Shown here one piece after another: positions 9,509 to 21,543 of a stretch of DNA of 64,000 nucleotides. The notes beneath the pieces were generated by a model. That model did not search any database, was not told the DNA's origin, and saw only the letters and a program-made list of their open reading frames with translations. Position numbers and translations under genes: made by a program. Source of the DNA: Rhexocercosporidium sp. MPI-PUGE-AT-0058 (taxonomy: Eukaryota > Ascomycota > Leotiomycetes > Helotiales); assembly GCA_020746875.1 (NCBI GenBank), contig JAGTJL010000004.1, positions 1,984,001 to 2,048,000 of the forward strand, read 5' to 3'. Numbering within the stretch: the stretch's first letter is position 1; each line of letters starts with the position of its first letter.

Positions 9509-11176
9509 ATAACCGATTCAGGGTTGGGGGTCGATGGAGATGACCCCCTTGGACACGTGGGTGTGGGTGTGGTACGAAAAACAGGACGATAGTGCAGATG
9601 AATGATATCACCTTTCGCATCTCACCAGCGAGATTACCATTGAAATCCTTAAAGCCAGATCACACTTCTAGAGGGCTGCGCATCATGATCAAAGTCTACT
9701 AAGTCAACACATGACATCTCCTTTCCATTGATAAATCTACGTACATTCCCAGCAACATAATCAGATCTCGCACCGCGAAGCGAACCTGTTTACAAACAAT
9801 GGAACCTAGGTAAACTAAGCGAGTCGCTCATGGTCGCCGGACCCATATCTCCTTGTGCCGGACTGTGCCGAATATCGGGCTGCTGCAAATTCCTACTCCA
9901 AGCTGCACCACTTCAGTAAGCGTCGTATTTGATGCGAAGAGGTTTGGTGATCTTGAGAATAGGCTTTCGGCATGGAATTGAATGTTATGATCTCATGACG
10001 GATGGAGGGGCTTAAGCGAGCTCTGCTGCGAGGGGGCTATGCGATAGATTCTCATTTCAGGAGCGGTCGTTTCTGGGAGGGTATCAGCTTAAATTTTTGT
10101 AAGAGAGCGTACAATTCATCGCTCTCCGAAAGTACTCTATATGTATACATACACCAAACTAGTGTCGGTCTCGTGAGATTTCTTCTTAAATATATACACA
10201 AGGTGGCCAAGAACATAGGTGTGAAATATTATTATCACGTATCAATATATAAGTACAGACCACGAAACGGTAATCGATCCATCCATCCATACAAAAGTGA
10301 CACGGTGGAAATCAAGCAGATATCATGTGAGACAGGGCTTTGGGCGAGCGATGGTGGGCGCCCAGCCACACAGGTCTAGCTTCAACGTCCCCATCCAATC
10401 AGCTCACATTTGATGGTCAGCTTCAAATTATTTCGAGAACTCTACACTTAACCCTCCACCCTTTGGTCTCGAAGCGATCGATATATGCAGGGTCGAGCAA
10501 CATGGTGCACCACCTCTTGGCACTAGTCCAGCCATCAGTGGACCCCGCTTCAGCCGCAATCCTTCTGGACAACACATCACGAGGAGGCGCCAAAATCCCC
10601 TCCCATTGGTTCACTACAGTCCGCTCTCAGCTACTAGCCACAAAACCGGAGGTCCTGATATCAGGTCCAAAATTCTGATCGAGACCACCGTCGTATTTGA
10701 AGTGCGAATCCTCCCTCTGCCCTGGGATTTGTCTACTTTCGTTCACTTGGCGAGTGCCACTCGATGTTTTGGGAATTAAGCATTCTTGGTATTTCAGCTT
10801 ACGCTCTTTGCGACTCTAGAATGAGGTCGAGATTATTGAATCCGGGGTCATGACCAAAAAAAAGTCCCTTCATAGATCGTCCGAGCTCTAGATGCAGTCA
10901 TGAGCATTTGAGACATGTGGCGACGGTCAACGAAGGTGCCTGACTGGCATCTGTTTACTTATACTTCGTATATTTCTTCAGAGTAGGAAGTTTTCCTTCG
11001 ACTTCCTTCGTGTCTTCCATGAAACTAGCAAGAGTTGAACTGCTGTTAGCCTGCAGCCTTGATTCTGCATTCTCATTGCTGCACACCCAATAACTTTCGA
11101 ACATTGTCATTTCATGTCCAAGGAGACATTACGATACACTCTTTATTTTTAATTGATTCGCTGCCTCGGCTTCAAA
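9509..11176. other. intergenic, no gene recognised
   Basis: About 1.7 kb, A/T-rich in the middle (10.1-10.3 kb, with ATATATAAGT and ATACATACAC runs). Frames at 10002-10379 and 10340-10678 have no family resemblance. The right end should hold the peroxidase promoter. Confidence 0.5.
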
Positions 11177-12447
11177 ATGAAGGTCTCACTCCTCCCCCTT
11201 CTCACCCCCTACCTCCTCTCCACCGCCCTCGCCTGGCCAGGAATGACCAAAACAATGTCCCAACTCAACACCCACCTCTCGGCCCGTCAAGACTCCCCCG
11301 AAGACTCCATCGAACTCCTCGGCGACCTCCGCCCAGAAAAAGGTGGTCCAGTCACACCCGTCGGCATCGCCATCGCGGGCATCCTAACCGGCACGATTGA
11401 CGGGCAAGGGCTCACCGAATGGAGCGGCCCCCTCCCCCGTAAAAACACCGCGAAATGCCAAGCAGACACTTGCTGCATCTGGCGGCACATATCCATAGAC
11501 ATGGAGAGGAAATTCAAAGGCCGCAGCGGCCGCTGCAACAGATGGGCACGATTCGCCGTCCGGCTCGGCTTCCACGACGCCGGGACGTGGAGTAAATACA
11601 CGGAAGATTATGGTGGTGCGGATGGGAGTATTATACTTTCTGGTGAGGAGTTGACCAGAGGGGAGAATAATGGCCTCCAGGATATCGCGGCACAGATGCA
11701 GAAGTGGTATGGACAGTATTCGAAATTCGGTGTGAGCATGGCGGACCTGATTCAGATGGGCGCGAATGTCGCTGCTGTCGTTTGTCCGCTTGGTCCGAGA
11801 ACGAGGTCTTTTGTGGGTAGGATTGATAGCAGCAGGCCGGCTGTGAATGGGCTGCTTCCAGATGTCCATGCTGAGGCGGAGGAGTTGATTAACTTGTTTG
11901 AGAATAAGACGATTAGGGCTCATGGGTTGACGGCTTTGCTGGGTGCACATACGACGAGCCAGCAGCATTTCGTAGATCCGAAGAGAGCGAGGGATCCGCA
12001 GGACTCGACGCCAGGGATTTGGGATGTGTTGTTTTACAATCAGACGACAGGACCGGCGCCGAAGAGAGTGTTCAGGTTTCCGAGTGATGTGAAGATTGCG
12101 GCTCATCCGAAGGCGGCGCTAGAGTGGAGTCAATTTGCTAATGACCAGGAGCATTGGAATATGGTAAGTTAAGACTTTCTCATCTTTTCTTCGCTCGGCT
12201 TATGTGACTGTTGAACTGTGGACTAACAAATTTACAGGATTACGCTCGAGAATATGTCCGCCTTTCTCTGCTCGGCGTTAACAACATCAACTCTTTAACG
12301 GAATGTACGCATGTTCTTCCACAGCGAATCTTGACTACAAAGACCGACGATAATAATGCCGCGATACAGAAGTGGTTGAAGGGCGAAAACAATCAGCTGA
12401 GTGCTGTGCTTGAGGAAGGAGATCCTGTTCCAAAAGTTGCTAGATAA
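11177..12447 (+). CDS. secreted class II-type fungal heme peroxidase, 398 aa
   Basis: Two exons, 11177..12163 and 12238..12447, with a 74-nt intron. The chosen ATG starts a clear signal peptide (MKVSLLPLLTPYLLSTALA, cleavage after Ala19). Heme-peroxidase hallmarks are present: distal RLGFHDAG with Arg129 and His133, GGADGSI around 147-151, and the proximal LLGAHTTSQQ with His258. Cysteines at 94, 99, 100 and 120 suit the disulfides of the plant/fungal secreted superfamily. The C-terminal exon (DYAREYVRLSLLGVNNINSL) matches ascomycete members. These enzymes oxidise phenolic or related substrates with hydrogen peroxide outside the cell. Whether this one has ligninolytic or Mn-binding capacity cannot be judged from sequence alone; ascomycete relatives are mostly uncharacterised. 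Confidence 0.9.
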
Positions 12448-12926
12448 TCGCATTAGAATAATAAAAGACTTTCAATTGATCCTACGAAACTGACACTTGT
12501 CTCGGGCGCAAGCTTCCTTATTCGAGCATGCTGCATTCATCATCCATCTCCAATGACGATTAGAACAAGTTTTGGATGGGAGGACATTCAGGATCTAAAC
12601 CCCTTGAGAATTCCCCGATCATCAACGAGATTTGAACTTGATCGAGGTCATTTATCGGGGTTCTTTCTTACCCGAGAGCCGATTTCTGGGACAGCTTGGC
12701 CAACCTCGCTAAGCCTTGTTTTGGAAACGGAAAGAAAAGTGATTCGCTGGGCTACGAGCTAGTAAGCACTAAAGATGCTCAGCAGATCCTAAGCTGTCAG
12801 CTACTGGTATCTTGAACAGAGCTTCTTACAGCCTACGTCTATATGAAGGCTTTGATGCCTCTTGCAAGAAGAAAAATTAGCGTTCTGTCGCGGTTATCTC
12901 TCCCATCATCCTGGCTATATTTCACG
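12448..12926. other. intergenic, no gene recognised
   Basis: 3' flank of the peroxidase gene and promoter of the hemerythrin-like gene. The frame at 12553-12762 looks like chance. Confidence 0.5.
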
Positions 12927-13826
12927 ATGACAACCATGACTAACTCCATCAAACCGTGGGCTGATACCCCGCTCGCATTAATACCGACACCTATATTCCT
13001 AACCAAGAAGGTATGCATGGCTAGTTCTAGCTTAGATGCGATAGTACTGAACATTCAATCAGCATGACCTTTTCACAGAGGGTGCGAGCCACATGTGCAT
13101 GGTCCACAATTCCATCTTCCGAGGATACAACTCAATCTACCATCAAGCACCGCATGTCGTAGAAGCAGACAAAGCAGATTTCATTGGTTACTGCCTGGCG
13201 TGGCACAAATTCTTGAAGTCCCATGCCGACAACGAAGATGTCGGTTTGTTCCCCAGAACCGAAAAACTTCTGGATGACAAGACGATTTTTCTGGAGTCGC
13301 ATAAAGAGCATGGTAAGTGATTTTCCTTAATATTTTGGGACGTGAACTGACTCGAGAAAAAGATAGCTTCATGCCTGGCCTAGCCAAATTCCAAGAATAT
13401 CTCACCACCCTCCCCTCACCCAAAGAATTTTCTGGCCCCAAACTTCTCGAAATCATGGCCACTTTCCAAAACCCCTTCGAACTCCACATGCGCTCCGAAA
13501 TCACCACGATCGCCTCTCTTTCCGGCCACGCCAACGCACCCGAAGTAGGCAGCCAGAAAGAGAAAGACACGCAAGCCGAGTTCGACAAGCGCGAAGGGGA
13601 GAAGATCCGAGAAGCGGGTATGACAGATGTGATACCTTTCTTTCTGTTCAATTTCGATAGCGAGTATGAGGATGGATTGTGGAAGGATTGGCCTCCGGTT
13701 CCAGGGCCGGTGAGGTGGGCGTTGATTAATGTTGCGAAGTTGTTGCATCCTGGGTGGTGGAAGTTTGCGAGTTGTGATGGGGCGAGGAGGAGGAAGGAGT
13801 TGTTTGCTGTGGCTGGACCGAAATAG
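12927..13826 (+). CDS. hemerythrin HHE-domain protein, 265 aa
   Basis: Three exons: 12927..13010, 13063..13312 and 13363..13826, with introns of 52 and 50 nt. The HHE cation-binding pattern is complete: His38 and His43 (ASHMCMVHNSIFRG), His76/His82/Glu86 (AWHKFLKSHADNED) and His108/His111 (ESHKEHD). These form a di-iron site in a four-helix bundle. The C-terminal half ends with FFLFNFDSEYEDGLWKDWPP and an aromatic/basic segment (VRWALINVAKLLHPGWW) that may associate with membranes. Fungal proteins of this type are largely uncharacterised; oxygen, iron or NO sensing is a possibility from the family, not from this sequence. The same-frame ATG at 12843 is upstream and less likely. Confidence 0.9.
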
Positions 13827-14350
13827 ATTGGGGAGGTTGATGGAATATTAGAAATAGGTGTGGAATAAAGTCATATCTTGCAACGCATATTGAACAGATC
13901 ATTTTTGAGGCAGGGTGGATTTATTCTAGCTCCTCACCGGAAGAAAGAGGGGGAAGGGAATTAGCTGAGCTTGGAGGAGCGTATAATATTGCCAAACAGG
14001 ACTGAATGGCAAAATCCGAATCTTTTGCACAACAAGAATGAAACGTGCTTTATTTGTTCTCGGCTCACACTTTCATCCACGGGGTAGATTTTCAAGCCAA
14101 GGAGCTAGTATCGGGTTCAAACCGAGGAGCTGTAAGAGTAAGTGATTGGCTAGGCTAGACTGAGCTAGCCTGGCTAGCGAGCCCAGTCTATTGTATCTAC
14201 AAATATAAAGGCGACTCAAGATCCCAAGATCCCAAAAGCACGAGCTTAATCTTGACAGCACATCAGCACATTGGGACATTTGCCTACCTTCCGGTCTCAT
14301 TCTAAAACTCAAAACCTCGACATTCATTACAAAGCGTAACTCTGCCAGCT
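13827..14350. other. intergenic, no gene recognised
   Basis: A/T-rich 3' flank and short promoter of the DUF1349 gene. A GGGTTCAAACC sequence near 14114 resembles a tRNA B box, but no tRNA fold surrounds it. Confidence 0.5.
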
Positions 14351-14959
14351 ATGTCTCGGCTCGCATTTAACTCAAGTACAACCTCTCCACCACCACCACC
14401 ATCATCAACCTCTTTCAAACTTATAGCTCAGCCAAAAACAGACATCTGGCGTAAAGTCGGCCCACCAGAAGTGTCCCGCTTCAACGCACCCATCCTCTAC
14501 AAAAAGATCACGCTTTCGTCATTCCAACGCATGCGGGTGACAGTCTCCGCGAATTGGGACACTTTGTACGACCAAGGTGGTCTAATCCTCGTGATTCCAC
14601 AACCAGACGGAACCAAAAAATGGGTGAAGAGCCAGATTGAGTTCTTTCAAGATGAGCCGTTCATCAGCACTGTGTCGGCGGATAGAGGTGCTGATATGAG
14701 TTTGTTGCAGACGGAATTGAAGGGGGAGAGGAAGAATGAGGTTACACTGGAGTTTAGGAAGGAGCATAATGCTCTGTGGGTTTATGTTGTGGATGGAGAG
14801 AAGAGGGTGCCTATTCGAGAAGTCACGTGGGTGTTTGGTGGTGGTGAGGATCAAGACTGTTGGGTAGGAGTGTTCGCGGCGAGACCAGGTATAGATGCAC
14901 AGGATAAGAATCGGGGTCTTGCCGTGGACTTCAAAGGGTTTGAATTGGATGTTATGTGA
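14351..14959 (+). CDS. DUF1349 (concanavalin-like fold) protein, 202 aa
   Basis: Single exon with an ATG at 14351. The sequence fits the DUF1349 family, a jelly-roll (concanavalin A-like) fold that includes yeast Ree1: FKLIAQPKTDIWRKVGPP at the start, then VTVSANWDTLYDQGGLILVI, KSQIEFFQDEPFISTVSADR and near the C-terminus CWVGVFAARPG followed by AVDFKGFELDVM. Length (about 200 aa) is usual for the family. A serine/proline-rich N-terminus precedes the domain and there is no signal peptide, so it is probably cytosolic. Ree1 is linked to regulation of enolase in yeast; whether that role holds here is unknown. Confidence 0.88.
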   Translation: MSRLAFNSSTTSPPPPPSSTSFKLIAQPKTDIWRKVGPPEVSRFNAPILYKKITLSSFQRMRVTVSANWDTLYDQGGLILVIPQPDGTKKWVKSQIEFFQDEPFISTVSADRGADMSLLQTELKGERKNEVTLEFRKEHNALWVYVVDGEKRVPIREVTWVFGGGEDQDCWVGVFAARPGIDAQDKNRGLAVDFKGFELDVM

Positions 14960-15602
14960 GGGGTCTTCAGGGGATGTAGGCTGGGCTCTGCGTTCTATCT
15001 GGAATGACTTAATGGAGGAGGTGAGCTATAAATGGAGAGAGCACTTGACGTATCTAATATTCTCATAGTAGAATTTGAGAAGGGATATCCTTGATTGATG
15101 GCTTTTATTAAACGTGTGTCAAGAAAGTACACTGCTGCTGGTCGTGCCTGTCTTGTGTATAGCAGAGTAGCTTGCTTTGGCTGTACTTCCGTGAAGATTT
15201 AAGAGTTCATTGCTCTAATTTTACATTCTCGCATCGGGAAGGTTATCTCACTTTTAGTGACAGAATCTGCGAATTGCTGTCGTGTCGTGCAATGTTCAGC
15301 AGCCACCTGGAACGTTTCAACTTTCGAATGCAATATAATATTCGCCAGGTGACTTCATTCTACCCCACTTGTGTACCTTTGCTTAACACTGTATTCAACC
15401 CGTGGAAATTGATTAGTTTGTCTTACCTGGTCGTGGCACTACCAAGCCCACCCGTTGGATTTGTAGCGCTCGCTCAATTCGTGGACAACGTGCTGATTGT
15501 GACAGAAATTCTTTACGATTACAAGTATTGAGAAGAAGTCAAAATCCATCAACTCGCAATTCCTCCATGAGTTGATATTGTAATTTCTGCTTTATCTTCA
15601 AG
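14960..15602. other. intergenic, no gene recognised
   Basis: 3' flank of the DUF1349 gene and upstream region of the disrupted transporter. The frame 15172-15531 has no recognisable similarity. Confidence 0.5.
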
Positions 15603-17613
15603 ATGGTGGTCGGGACAGACACCAAGCGCTCAGATGAAAAGGGCGAGGATATTCAACATGTCCAAACGGCAACGATGGCACAAACAATGCTCGACCCTTA
15701 TGGACCATCAGGTAACATCCATTTCGTTAACCTTCATATTTCCGATACTGATCAACTATACTCAGGTTTTCGTGGAATCATTTTATCTCGATATGTTGTT
15801 CTCTGCGCCGCATTCTCTGCTATTGGTGGGATACTTTTTGGCTATGAGTGAGCCAAGTCCTCCAAAATTCTGTTGGTGCTAATGAGTTCTCACAGCCAAG
15901 GAGTAATCTCAGTGACTCTGGTCATGCCGCAATTCTTAGAGCGATTCCCCGAAGTTTCTGAGAAGGCGTCTGGAGGAGGGTTCTATAAAGGGCTGATGAC
16001 TGGAATGATTGAGCTCGGTGCACTCATTGGTGAGAATGCTTCTTCCTTCAAGAAACTGTAGATTTGTAGACAATTGATGAAATAGGCGCTCTCAACCAGG
16101 GATGGATAGCAGACAAGATCTCTCGAAGATACTCAATCATTGTGGCGGTAATCATTTTCACACTGGGATCTAGTCTTCAAACAGCGTCCGTCAATTACCC
16201 TATGCTCGTAGCAGCCAGGTTCATTGGAGGAGTTGGAATTGGAATGTAAGTCACAGCCAGCATACATTACTCTCCCGCTAAATAGACTTCCCAGGCTCAG
16301 CATGGTCGTTCCTCTTTACATATCCGAGATCTCCCCTCCAGAAATCCGAGGCTCCCTCCTCGTCTTCGAAGAATTTAGCATCGCGGTCGGTATCGTCGTT
16401 TCATTCTGGATCACCTATGGTACGAAAGAAATTTCAGGAAATTTGTCTTTGGCAACTACCTTTCGCACTTCAAATAATTCCTGGCTTGCTTCTCGGAATT
16501 GGCGCCTTCATTTTCCTGCCCTTTTCGCCTCGATGGCTCGCAGCAAAAGGTAGAGAGGACGAGGCTTTGGCTGTATTGGCTAAGTTGAGAATGCTGCCGA
16601 GTACAGATGCGAGGGTTCTAAGAGAGTGGATGGATATAATCGCCGAGTCGACATTCCAGAAACAGGTCCTTGAAGAACGCCATCCTGAACTGGTGGCAAA
16701 GACGAGAACGAATAGGCTGAAGCTCGAGATAGTCTCATGGACTGATTGTTTGAAATCTGGATGTTGGAGCGGACTCATATAGGTGCTGGATTGATGTTTT
16801 TCCAACAATTCGTAGGCATCAATGCGCTTATTTATTACTCGCCAACAATGTTCAGGTAGGTTGGTCACTTGGTCTTCGTTCCATACACTGACATGAATAC
16901 AGATAAATGGGTCTGGACTACTCGATGCAGCTCATCATGTCTAGTGTCCTCAACATCACCCAACTCATCGGCGTCATCTCCAGTCTCTGGACACTCGATC
17001 GCTCCGGGCGCAAGTCGATTCTTCTCTGGGGAAGTGTTGAAATGTTCATCTCACACTTCATCATTTCCATTCTAGCGGGATTATACTCATCAGATTGGCC
17101 TTCGCATCGTCCAGAAGGATGGATCGGTGTAGCACTCTTGCTGTTCTACATGCTTTCATTTGGCGCAAGTTGGGGCCCAGTGCCGTGGGCAATGCCGGCT
17201 GAGATCTTTCCATCTTCGCTGAGAGCAAAAGGTGTTGCTATATCAACATGCTCAAGTAAGTGGCTTCAGTCACCATACTCGTCATTCTTCCGCTAACAGA
17301 ATTGCAACAGACTGGTTGAATAACTTCATCATTGTATGTGCTACCCAGCTTACCCCGCACTTCATCCTCTGACTTGATATCTTAGGGTCTCGTCACGCCG
17401 CCCCTCGTTCAGAAAACGGGTTTTGGCGCCTATGTCTTCCTCGCAGTATTTTGTCTAGGATCGTTTGCATGGACGTACCTTTGCGTCCCAGAAACTAATG
17501 GAAAGACGCTCAAGCAGATGGACGAGGTTTTCAAGGATCGAGGTAACGCGGAGGCTGTAGAAAAGAAAGAAGTGATATTCTTGCAGATTGTGAGGAGAAT
17601 GGAAAATCGCTAG
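15603..17613 (+). pseudogene. MFS sugar transporter, disrupted by two frameshifts and a stop
   Basis: Spliced segments give a fungal sugar-porter MFS protein: FRGIILSRYVVLCAAF, FGYD|QGVISVTLVMPQFLE, GALNQGWIADKISRRYS, VPLYISEISPPEIRGSL, LPFSPRWLAAKGRED, FQQFVGINALIYYSPTMF, PAEIFPSSLRAKGVA and VPETNGKTLKQMDEVF. Intron junctions near 15711, 15849, 16031, 16245, 16856, 17255, 17334 and the final exon to 17613 all fit, except at three places. An extra T in TCTTTGG (16446-16452) shifts the frame just after ITYGTKEISGNLS; a missing base at about 16769 (TGGAGCGG) shifts it back; and the exon starting at 16903 reads AGA-TAA before MGLDYS. The shifted middle segment meets a stop at 16551-16553 in the original frame, so the two shifts do not rescue each other. 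Sequencing error is an alternative for the indels. Confidence 0.8.
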
Positions 17614-18066
17614 TTATGTTCTCAAAGACTTGTAGCTGGTGATGTATTATTGGGTATTTGGTCTTGACTCAATTGTTGTTTTGCTTGGTCGCTTGCAGTC
17701 TGTTTGGGTTGGAGTTAGCCAGAAATTTTGACATCAATCCCGCCATCTGACTGCATATTTCGGTGTGACTCAATCTTCTAGTTATGTCACGTTCCAACCG
17801 AAATGTCTCATGAAATGCCCATTGCTTATGTTATCCGGTAGTACTAACGTGCGGAACTCCACTCGCTTAGCAGCTCAGCATCTCATGTCCACTTAAATCC
17901 GAATATCACTATCGGTCTTGTGTTTTGAGATCGTGTATAAGACAAACAACTGTGTCGCTAGATAGTAGCTGCATTCAAATTAAAAAAGTCCATCAAATTT
18001 TCTTTCAGAACTTCAGATTGTGCCTATTTTTCAAGACCAGAACTTTGATATCATTAGAAACTCAAA
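17614..18066. other. intergenic, no gene recognised
   Basis: 3' flank of the disrupted transporter and promoter of the 260-aa gene. Confidence 0.5.
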
Positions 18067-18849
18067 ATGGCACCTCATACGGTCTATCTCATCACTTTAC
18101 CCGAAGCTTCTGAAGCCTCGGTCGTCAAATATCTCTGGTCACATTCTCCTAAGCCTTTGACCATTGGGAAAGGACATTACTTTCTGTCCACCTCACACCT
18201 CTCTTCAACCCTGCAGAACGATGCCGCGACTAACACTTCGCCATTCAATCTCGCCACCATCCTTCCTGGAGCCTCCATGGCTCTCTCAAAATCTATCACC
18301 TCTCTAGCAACCAAGATTTGGTCGTTCAATGCGGACATCGAAGATCAATGGACCACCAACTACGCTGAGCGAAATTCAACCCTCCTCCACGCCAACACCA
18401 CACCAACTCCGCCTTTCCTACCCAACCCAGAAACACCATCGGATCCCAACGAAGAAGAGGTCGAGTTCCCACTCACAGACTCTCTCCGCGCTTTCCTCGC
18501 CGACTTCTCAGCCAAATACGCCGGACCCGTCACGATGTTCAACTTCCTGAAGTGCCACGAGGGTACGTTTCCACGATATCAGCTGTATATGAATGCTTTC
18601 CTCGAAGATCTAGGTCCCAAATATGGAGTTGCAGGGAGGTTCGTTGGATCGCTTATGAAGAATGAAGAGGGGGAAGAGGAAAGTGAAGCGAGCGAGAAGT
18701 GGGACATGATAGCAGGGGTCCATTATCCTGGTGCGGCGAATTTCGGAAGGATGTTGGAGGATGAAGCGTATAAGAGGTTGGATCGGATGTATAAGAAAGG
18801 TGTTGTGAAGGATAATCCGATTTTGCTAATGGTAGAGCTTGAGCAGTAA
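18067..18849 (+). CDS. hypothetical protein, DUF1330-like ferredoxin fold suspected, 260 aa
   Basis: Single exon with an ATG at 18067. The N-terminal half (MAPHTVYLITLPEASEASVV) is followed by a variable Ser/Thr/Pro-rich link with an acidic patch (DPNEEEVEFPL). The C-terminal half looks like a dimeric alpha-beta barrel: VTMFNFLKCHEGTFPRYQLY, then MNAFLEDLGPKYGVAGRFVG, an E-rich loop, WDMIAGVHYPGAANFGRMLE and a DRMYKKGVVKDNPILLMVEL end. The strand-helix-strand order and the YPGAANFGRMLEDEAY segment recall DUF1330-type small proteins, which are mostly of unknown function. No signal peptide or membrane helix. The family call is tentative; that the frame is coding is well supported by length and composition. 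Confidence 0.7.
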   Translation: MAPHTVYLITLPEASEASVVKYLWSHSPKPLTIGKGHYFLSTSHLSSTLQNDAATNTSPFNLATILPGASMALSKSITSLATKIWSFNADIEDQWTTNYAERNSTLLHANTTPTPPFLPNPETPSDPNEEEVEFPLTDSLRAFLADFSAKYAGPVTMFNFLKCHEGTFPRYQLYMNAFLEDLGPKYGVAGRFVGSLMKNEEGEEESEASEKWDMIAGVHYPGAANFGRMLEDEAYKRLDRMYKKGVVKDNPILLMVELEQ

Positions 18850-21543
18850 CGGTTGGATTAGGCGGTAATTAAACGGAGGAACAGGAAAGCGCAAGGAGGT
18901 TTTGTACCACTAATATTATGGAACTTGACAGAGCATATCTATGAACAATATGTTGAGGATTTATCCTGGTTTATTGAGATTACAGAGGTGGTTTGCGATG
19001 GTTTCTTAATGACAACAGAGACCGGGGCAGCCTGGCCTAGTCCTTGCCTCGCGACAAAAACAATCAACAAACCGTCCAAAGGGCTAATTTCGGCACCTAA
19101 ACCCACCCAAAAATGCAGAGAAAAACGGCAACAATTCGTATATCTATCATTTTTAGAGCTCCATCCGTTCGTTGTCTTGGTAGATTGCCTCAGTGCTTAC
19201 TCACCAGGCGTTGGCCTGGTTTTCTGACTTATACTCTCTCTCATCAGCATGTTTCCCACCATTACATCTCGCTGGAACACCAAATGAACCTAGCCAAAAC
19301 TACAATTACACAATTAGGCCTATATAAAGACTCAGAATGCAAACACCAATCATTCCTCCACTCAATATAGCGGCACAATCCTATTTCAGCGCCTCCGCCA
19401 AAGTCCGACGACCACATGAGGTGATGCTGGCTGGATTACATATGGGTTTGCTCCAATAGAGGTATATCCCTGCTCCCATATGACTATCTCAGATTAATCT
19501 TCCTTCAAACGCCGAATAAATACAAGATCGGCACAGTAGACCAATTAACTCTAGTAGGAGCATGGTGGAGGTAGAATGGAGAACCACGTGCAGTAGTAAT
19601 AATCATAGGCAATGGATTCCTGAGCGCTCTATCATACGAAGTATTTCTTTGCGGGGCTTGCTCATTAAAGTAATATGTGTTGTACATGTTCCAAGCGAAA
19701 GGATTCGCCTCCGACTTGTCGACACTGGGACAGCTGGGGCCCATCCGATTCGTCGCATTTGCGGTGAGGCTGCTATCGAGAAATGCGAAGAAGTAGACAC
19801 AGAACCTTCTGCCAACATGCCGACTTCTTTCCTTCAGGAAGGTACTTCATAATTTTAAGGAAATAGCTAAGACTTTGAATTTTAAATCGCCAAATCCGAG
19901 AAGCAGATTCTGAAGGGAACGATTGAAGATAACATGAGAAGTTGCAAGTTTTGCCGTACGGCACAATTCGATCACCAACATTCATTGTTGTTACTTGGAT
20001 TTATGAGTGACAAAAAATGCCGGACCAACAGTTACAATTGCCTGATAAGCTGATACTGTAGCAAGTCTACCTAACTCATGCATCCAAAAATGAAGTAACA
20101 GTTCCACGAAGCATGGGTAGAACTTCAATTTGTCTCGGCCGAGGTTGAGCTGAGTTTCGCGAGCTTCAATAAGTAGATTTGATGTCGCGGAACAAGAAAG
20201 GGAGAGGTATAATTGATCTCAGCATTGGATTCCTTCGCCCCTGGGTAAAGGCCTCTCCAACTGTGGATGCCAATGTATATCAGGTGATAACCAAAACACG
20301 TGATGCATGGCATTGGAAATTGTATCTCTTAGATGTCCAAAGAAGGAAGGATTTGTATTCAGATGCTGCTGAGCAAGGAGTGCAGATCAAAAGAAAACGA
20401 CGAGATATATCATCATACCAAGTAAGCCGACAACCTTGATTCAGTATGTGCCAGAGGCACACTTGTCTCAGTCACAAGCGGCACATTGCTTTTGACAATT
20501 GAGAGTTCCGGCTTCTGAGGCATTCTAGGAATCTCTTGGCCATCTGCCGTGTAACCATCGCATTCTTTCATATCTGAAAAAGACGTTCGGTATACCCTAG
20601 AAGGCATCGCCGTAAAGTATGAATCAGCAGTTGCAGCGTGACAAACTTAACGAAAAAGTAAACCACGTAAGCAGGCGCATTTTTTTTCGGGACATTTGGG
20701 GGTTGAAGACCACTTTGTTCGTAAGCACAAGAAGAAAGTATGGAAACGTCAGACGACGTGATATGTACTGCAGAGAAGGACCGTATTAGGGTTTCTGGTG
20801 CTGGTGATGTTGTTGAAGTACAGTGGCCGGGGATAATGCGGGGAAGAGGAAGAGGCAAATTAGCGCTCACTCGCGCACAGCCAGCAATATTCCTCCTGCA
20901 ACCACCTATCAACACCAACAGAGGCGCTTATATCAAGCCAGTATTGGACATGTGTCAAGCCTCAATGATACATATAGCAGAGTTCCAACCCAAGTGGGTG
21001 ATAGCATGACTTCCATCGATGTGCATCTCGATGATCCTCCTCTCGAATAGGACGCCATGATCCTTCCCTCCAGGAAATTCCGGTACGTGGCTGTTCAAGT
21101 AACACTGCAGCCGCTCCGTTACCCCTCGTTGAGTGAAGCATCTCTATTCGCTACAGTCACACTCCATATCTCAACTTTCCACTCAGACCCTTGACCGGAG
21201 CAGGTTCCCGGCGATAGAACCGAATAAACGATAGTGTAGTTTTTGCTGCAGCGTATGGAGATCAAGAGAAGCTTGTTATTCGGAGATCCACCTTTGTGAA
21301 GGGGGTGGTTCTCGGTATTTTTGACGAACGCCTACCGCGGTCAGGAATACAAAGTGAGGGGTTTCCCGGCAACTTTGGTTCCTATTTGTTTTTACATATA
21401 GCTGGGTGGTCACGACTTGTTTGCGTCCTCAAATTTAATCCCAACTTAGTTCTAAAAGCTTGTCTCAAGCTACTGTGCTTGCTTTAGGTTTTTCTGGCCT
21501 CATCTTTGAGTATCAAGCAAATCCCGGTGGATTATACTTCACC
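18850..21543. other. long intergenic region, no gene recognised
   Basis: About 2.7 kb without a supported gene. Short frames occur on both strands; a minus-strand frame at 19505-19744 is discussed under rejected items. A tract of eight T lies near 20679. The right end carries the promoter of the TRI12-like pump. Confidence 0.45.

Noticed and set aside
14100..14130. GGGTTCAAACC, a tRNA B-box-like word
   Set aside because: No acceptor stem, A box or anticodon arm at the right distances.
16417..16782. Stand-alone 121-aa protein starting MVRKKFQ
   Set aside because: Its sequence is the shifted middle part of the sugar transporter, so it is explained by the frameshift.
19505..19744. 79-codon minus-strand frame preceded by a hydrophobic FCVYFFAF stretch
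   Set aside because: It could be the second exon of a small secreted protein, but no in-frame ATG or first exon could be found upstream.
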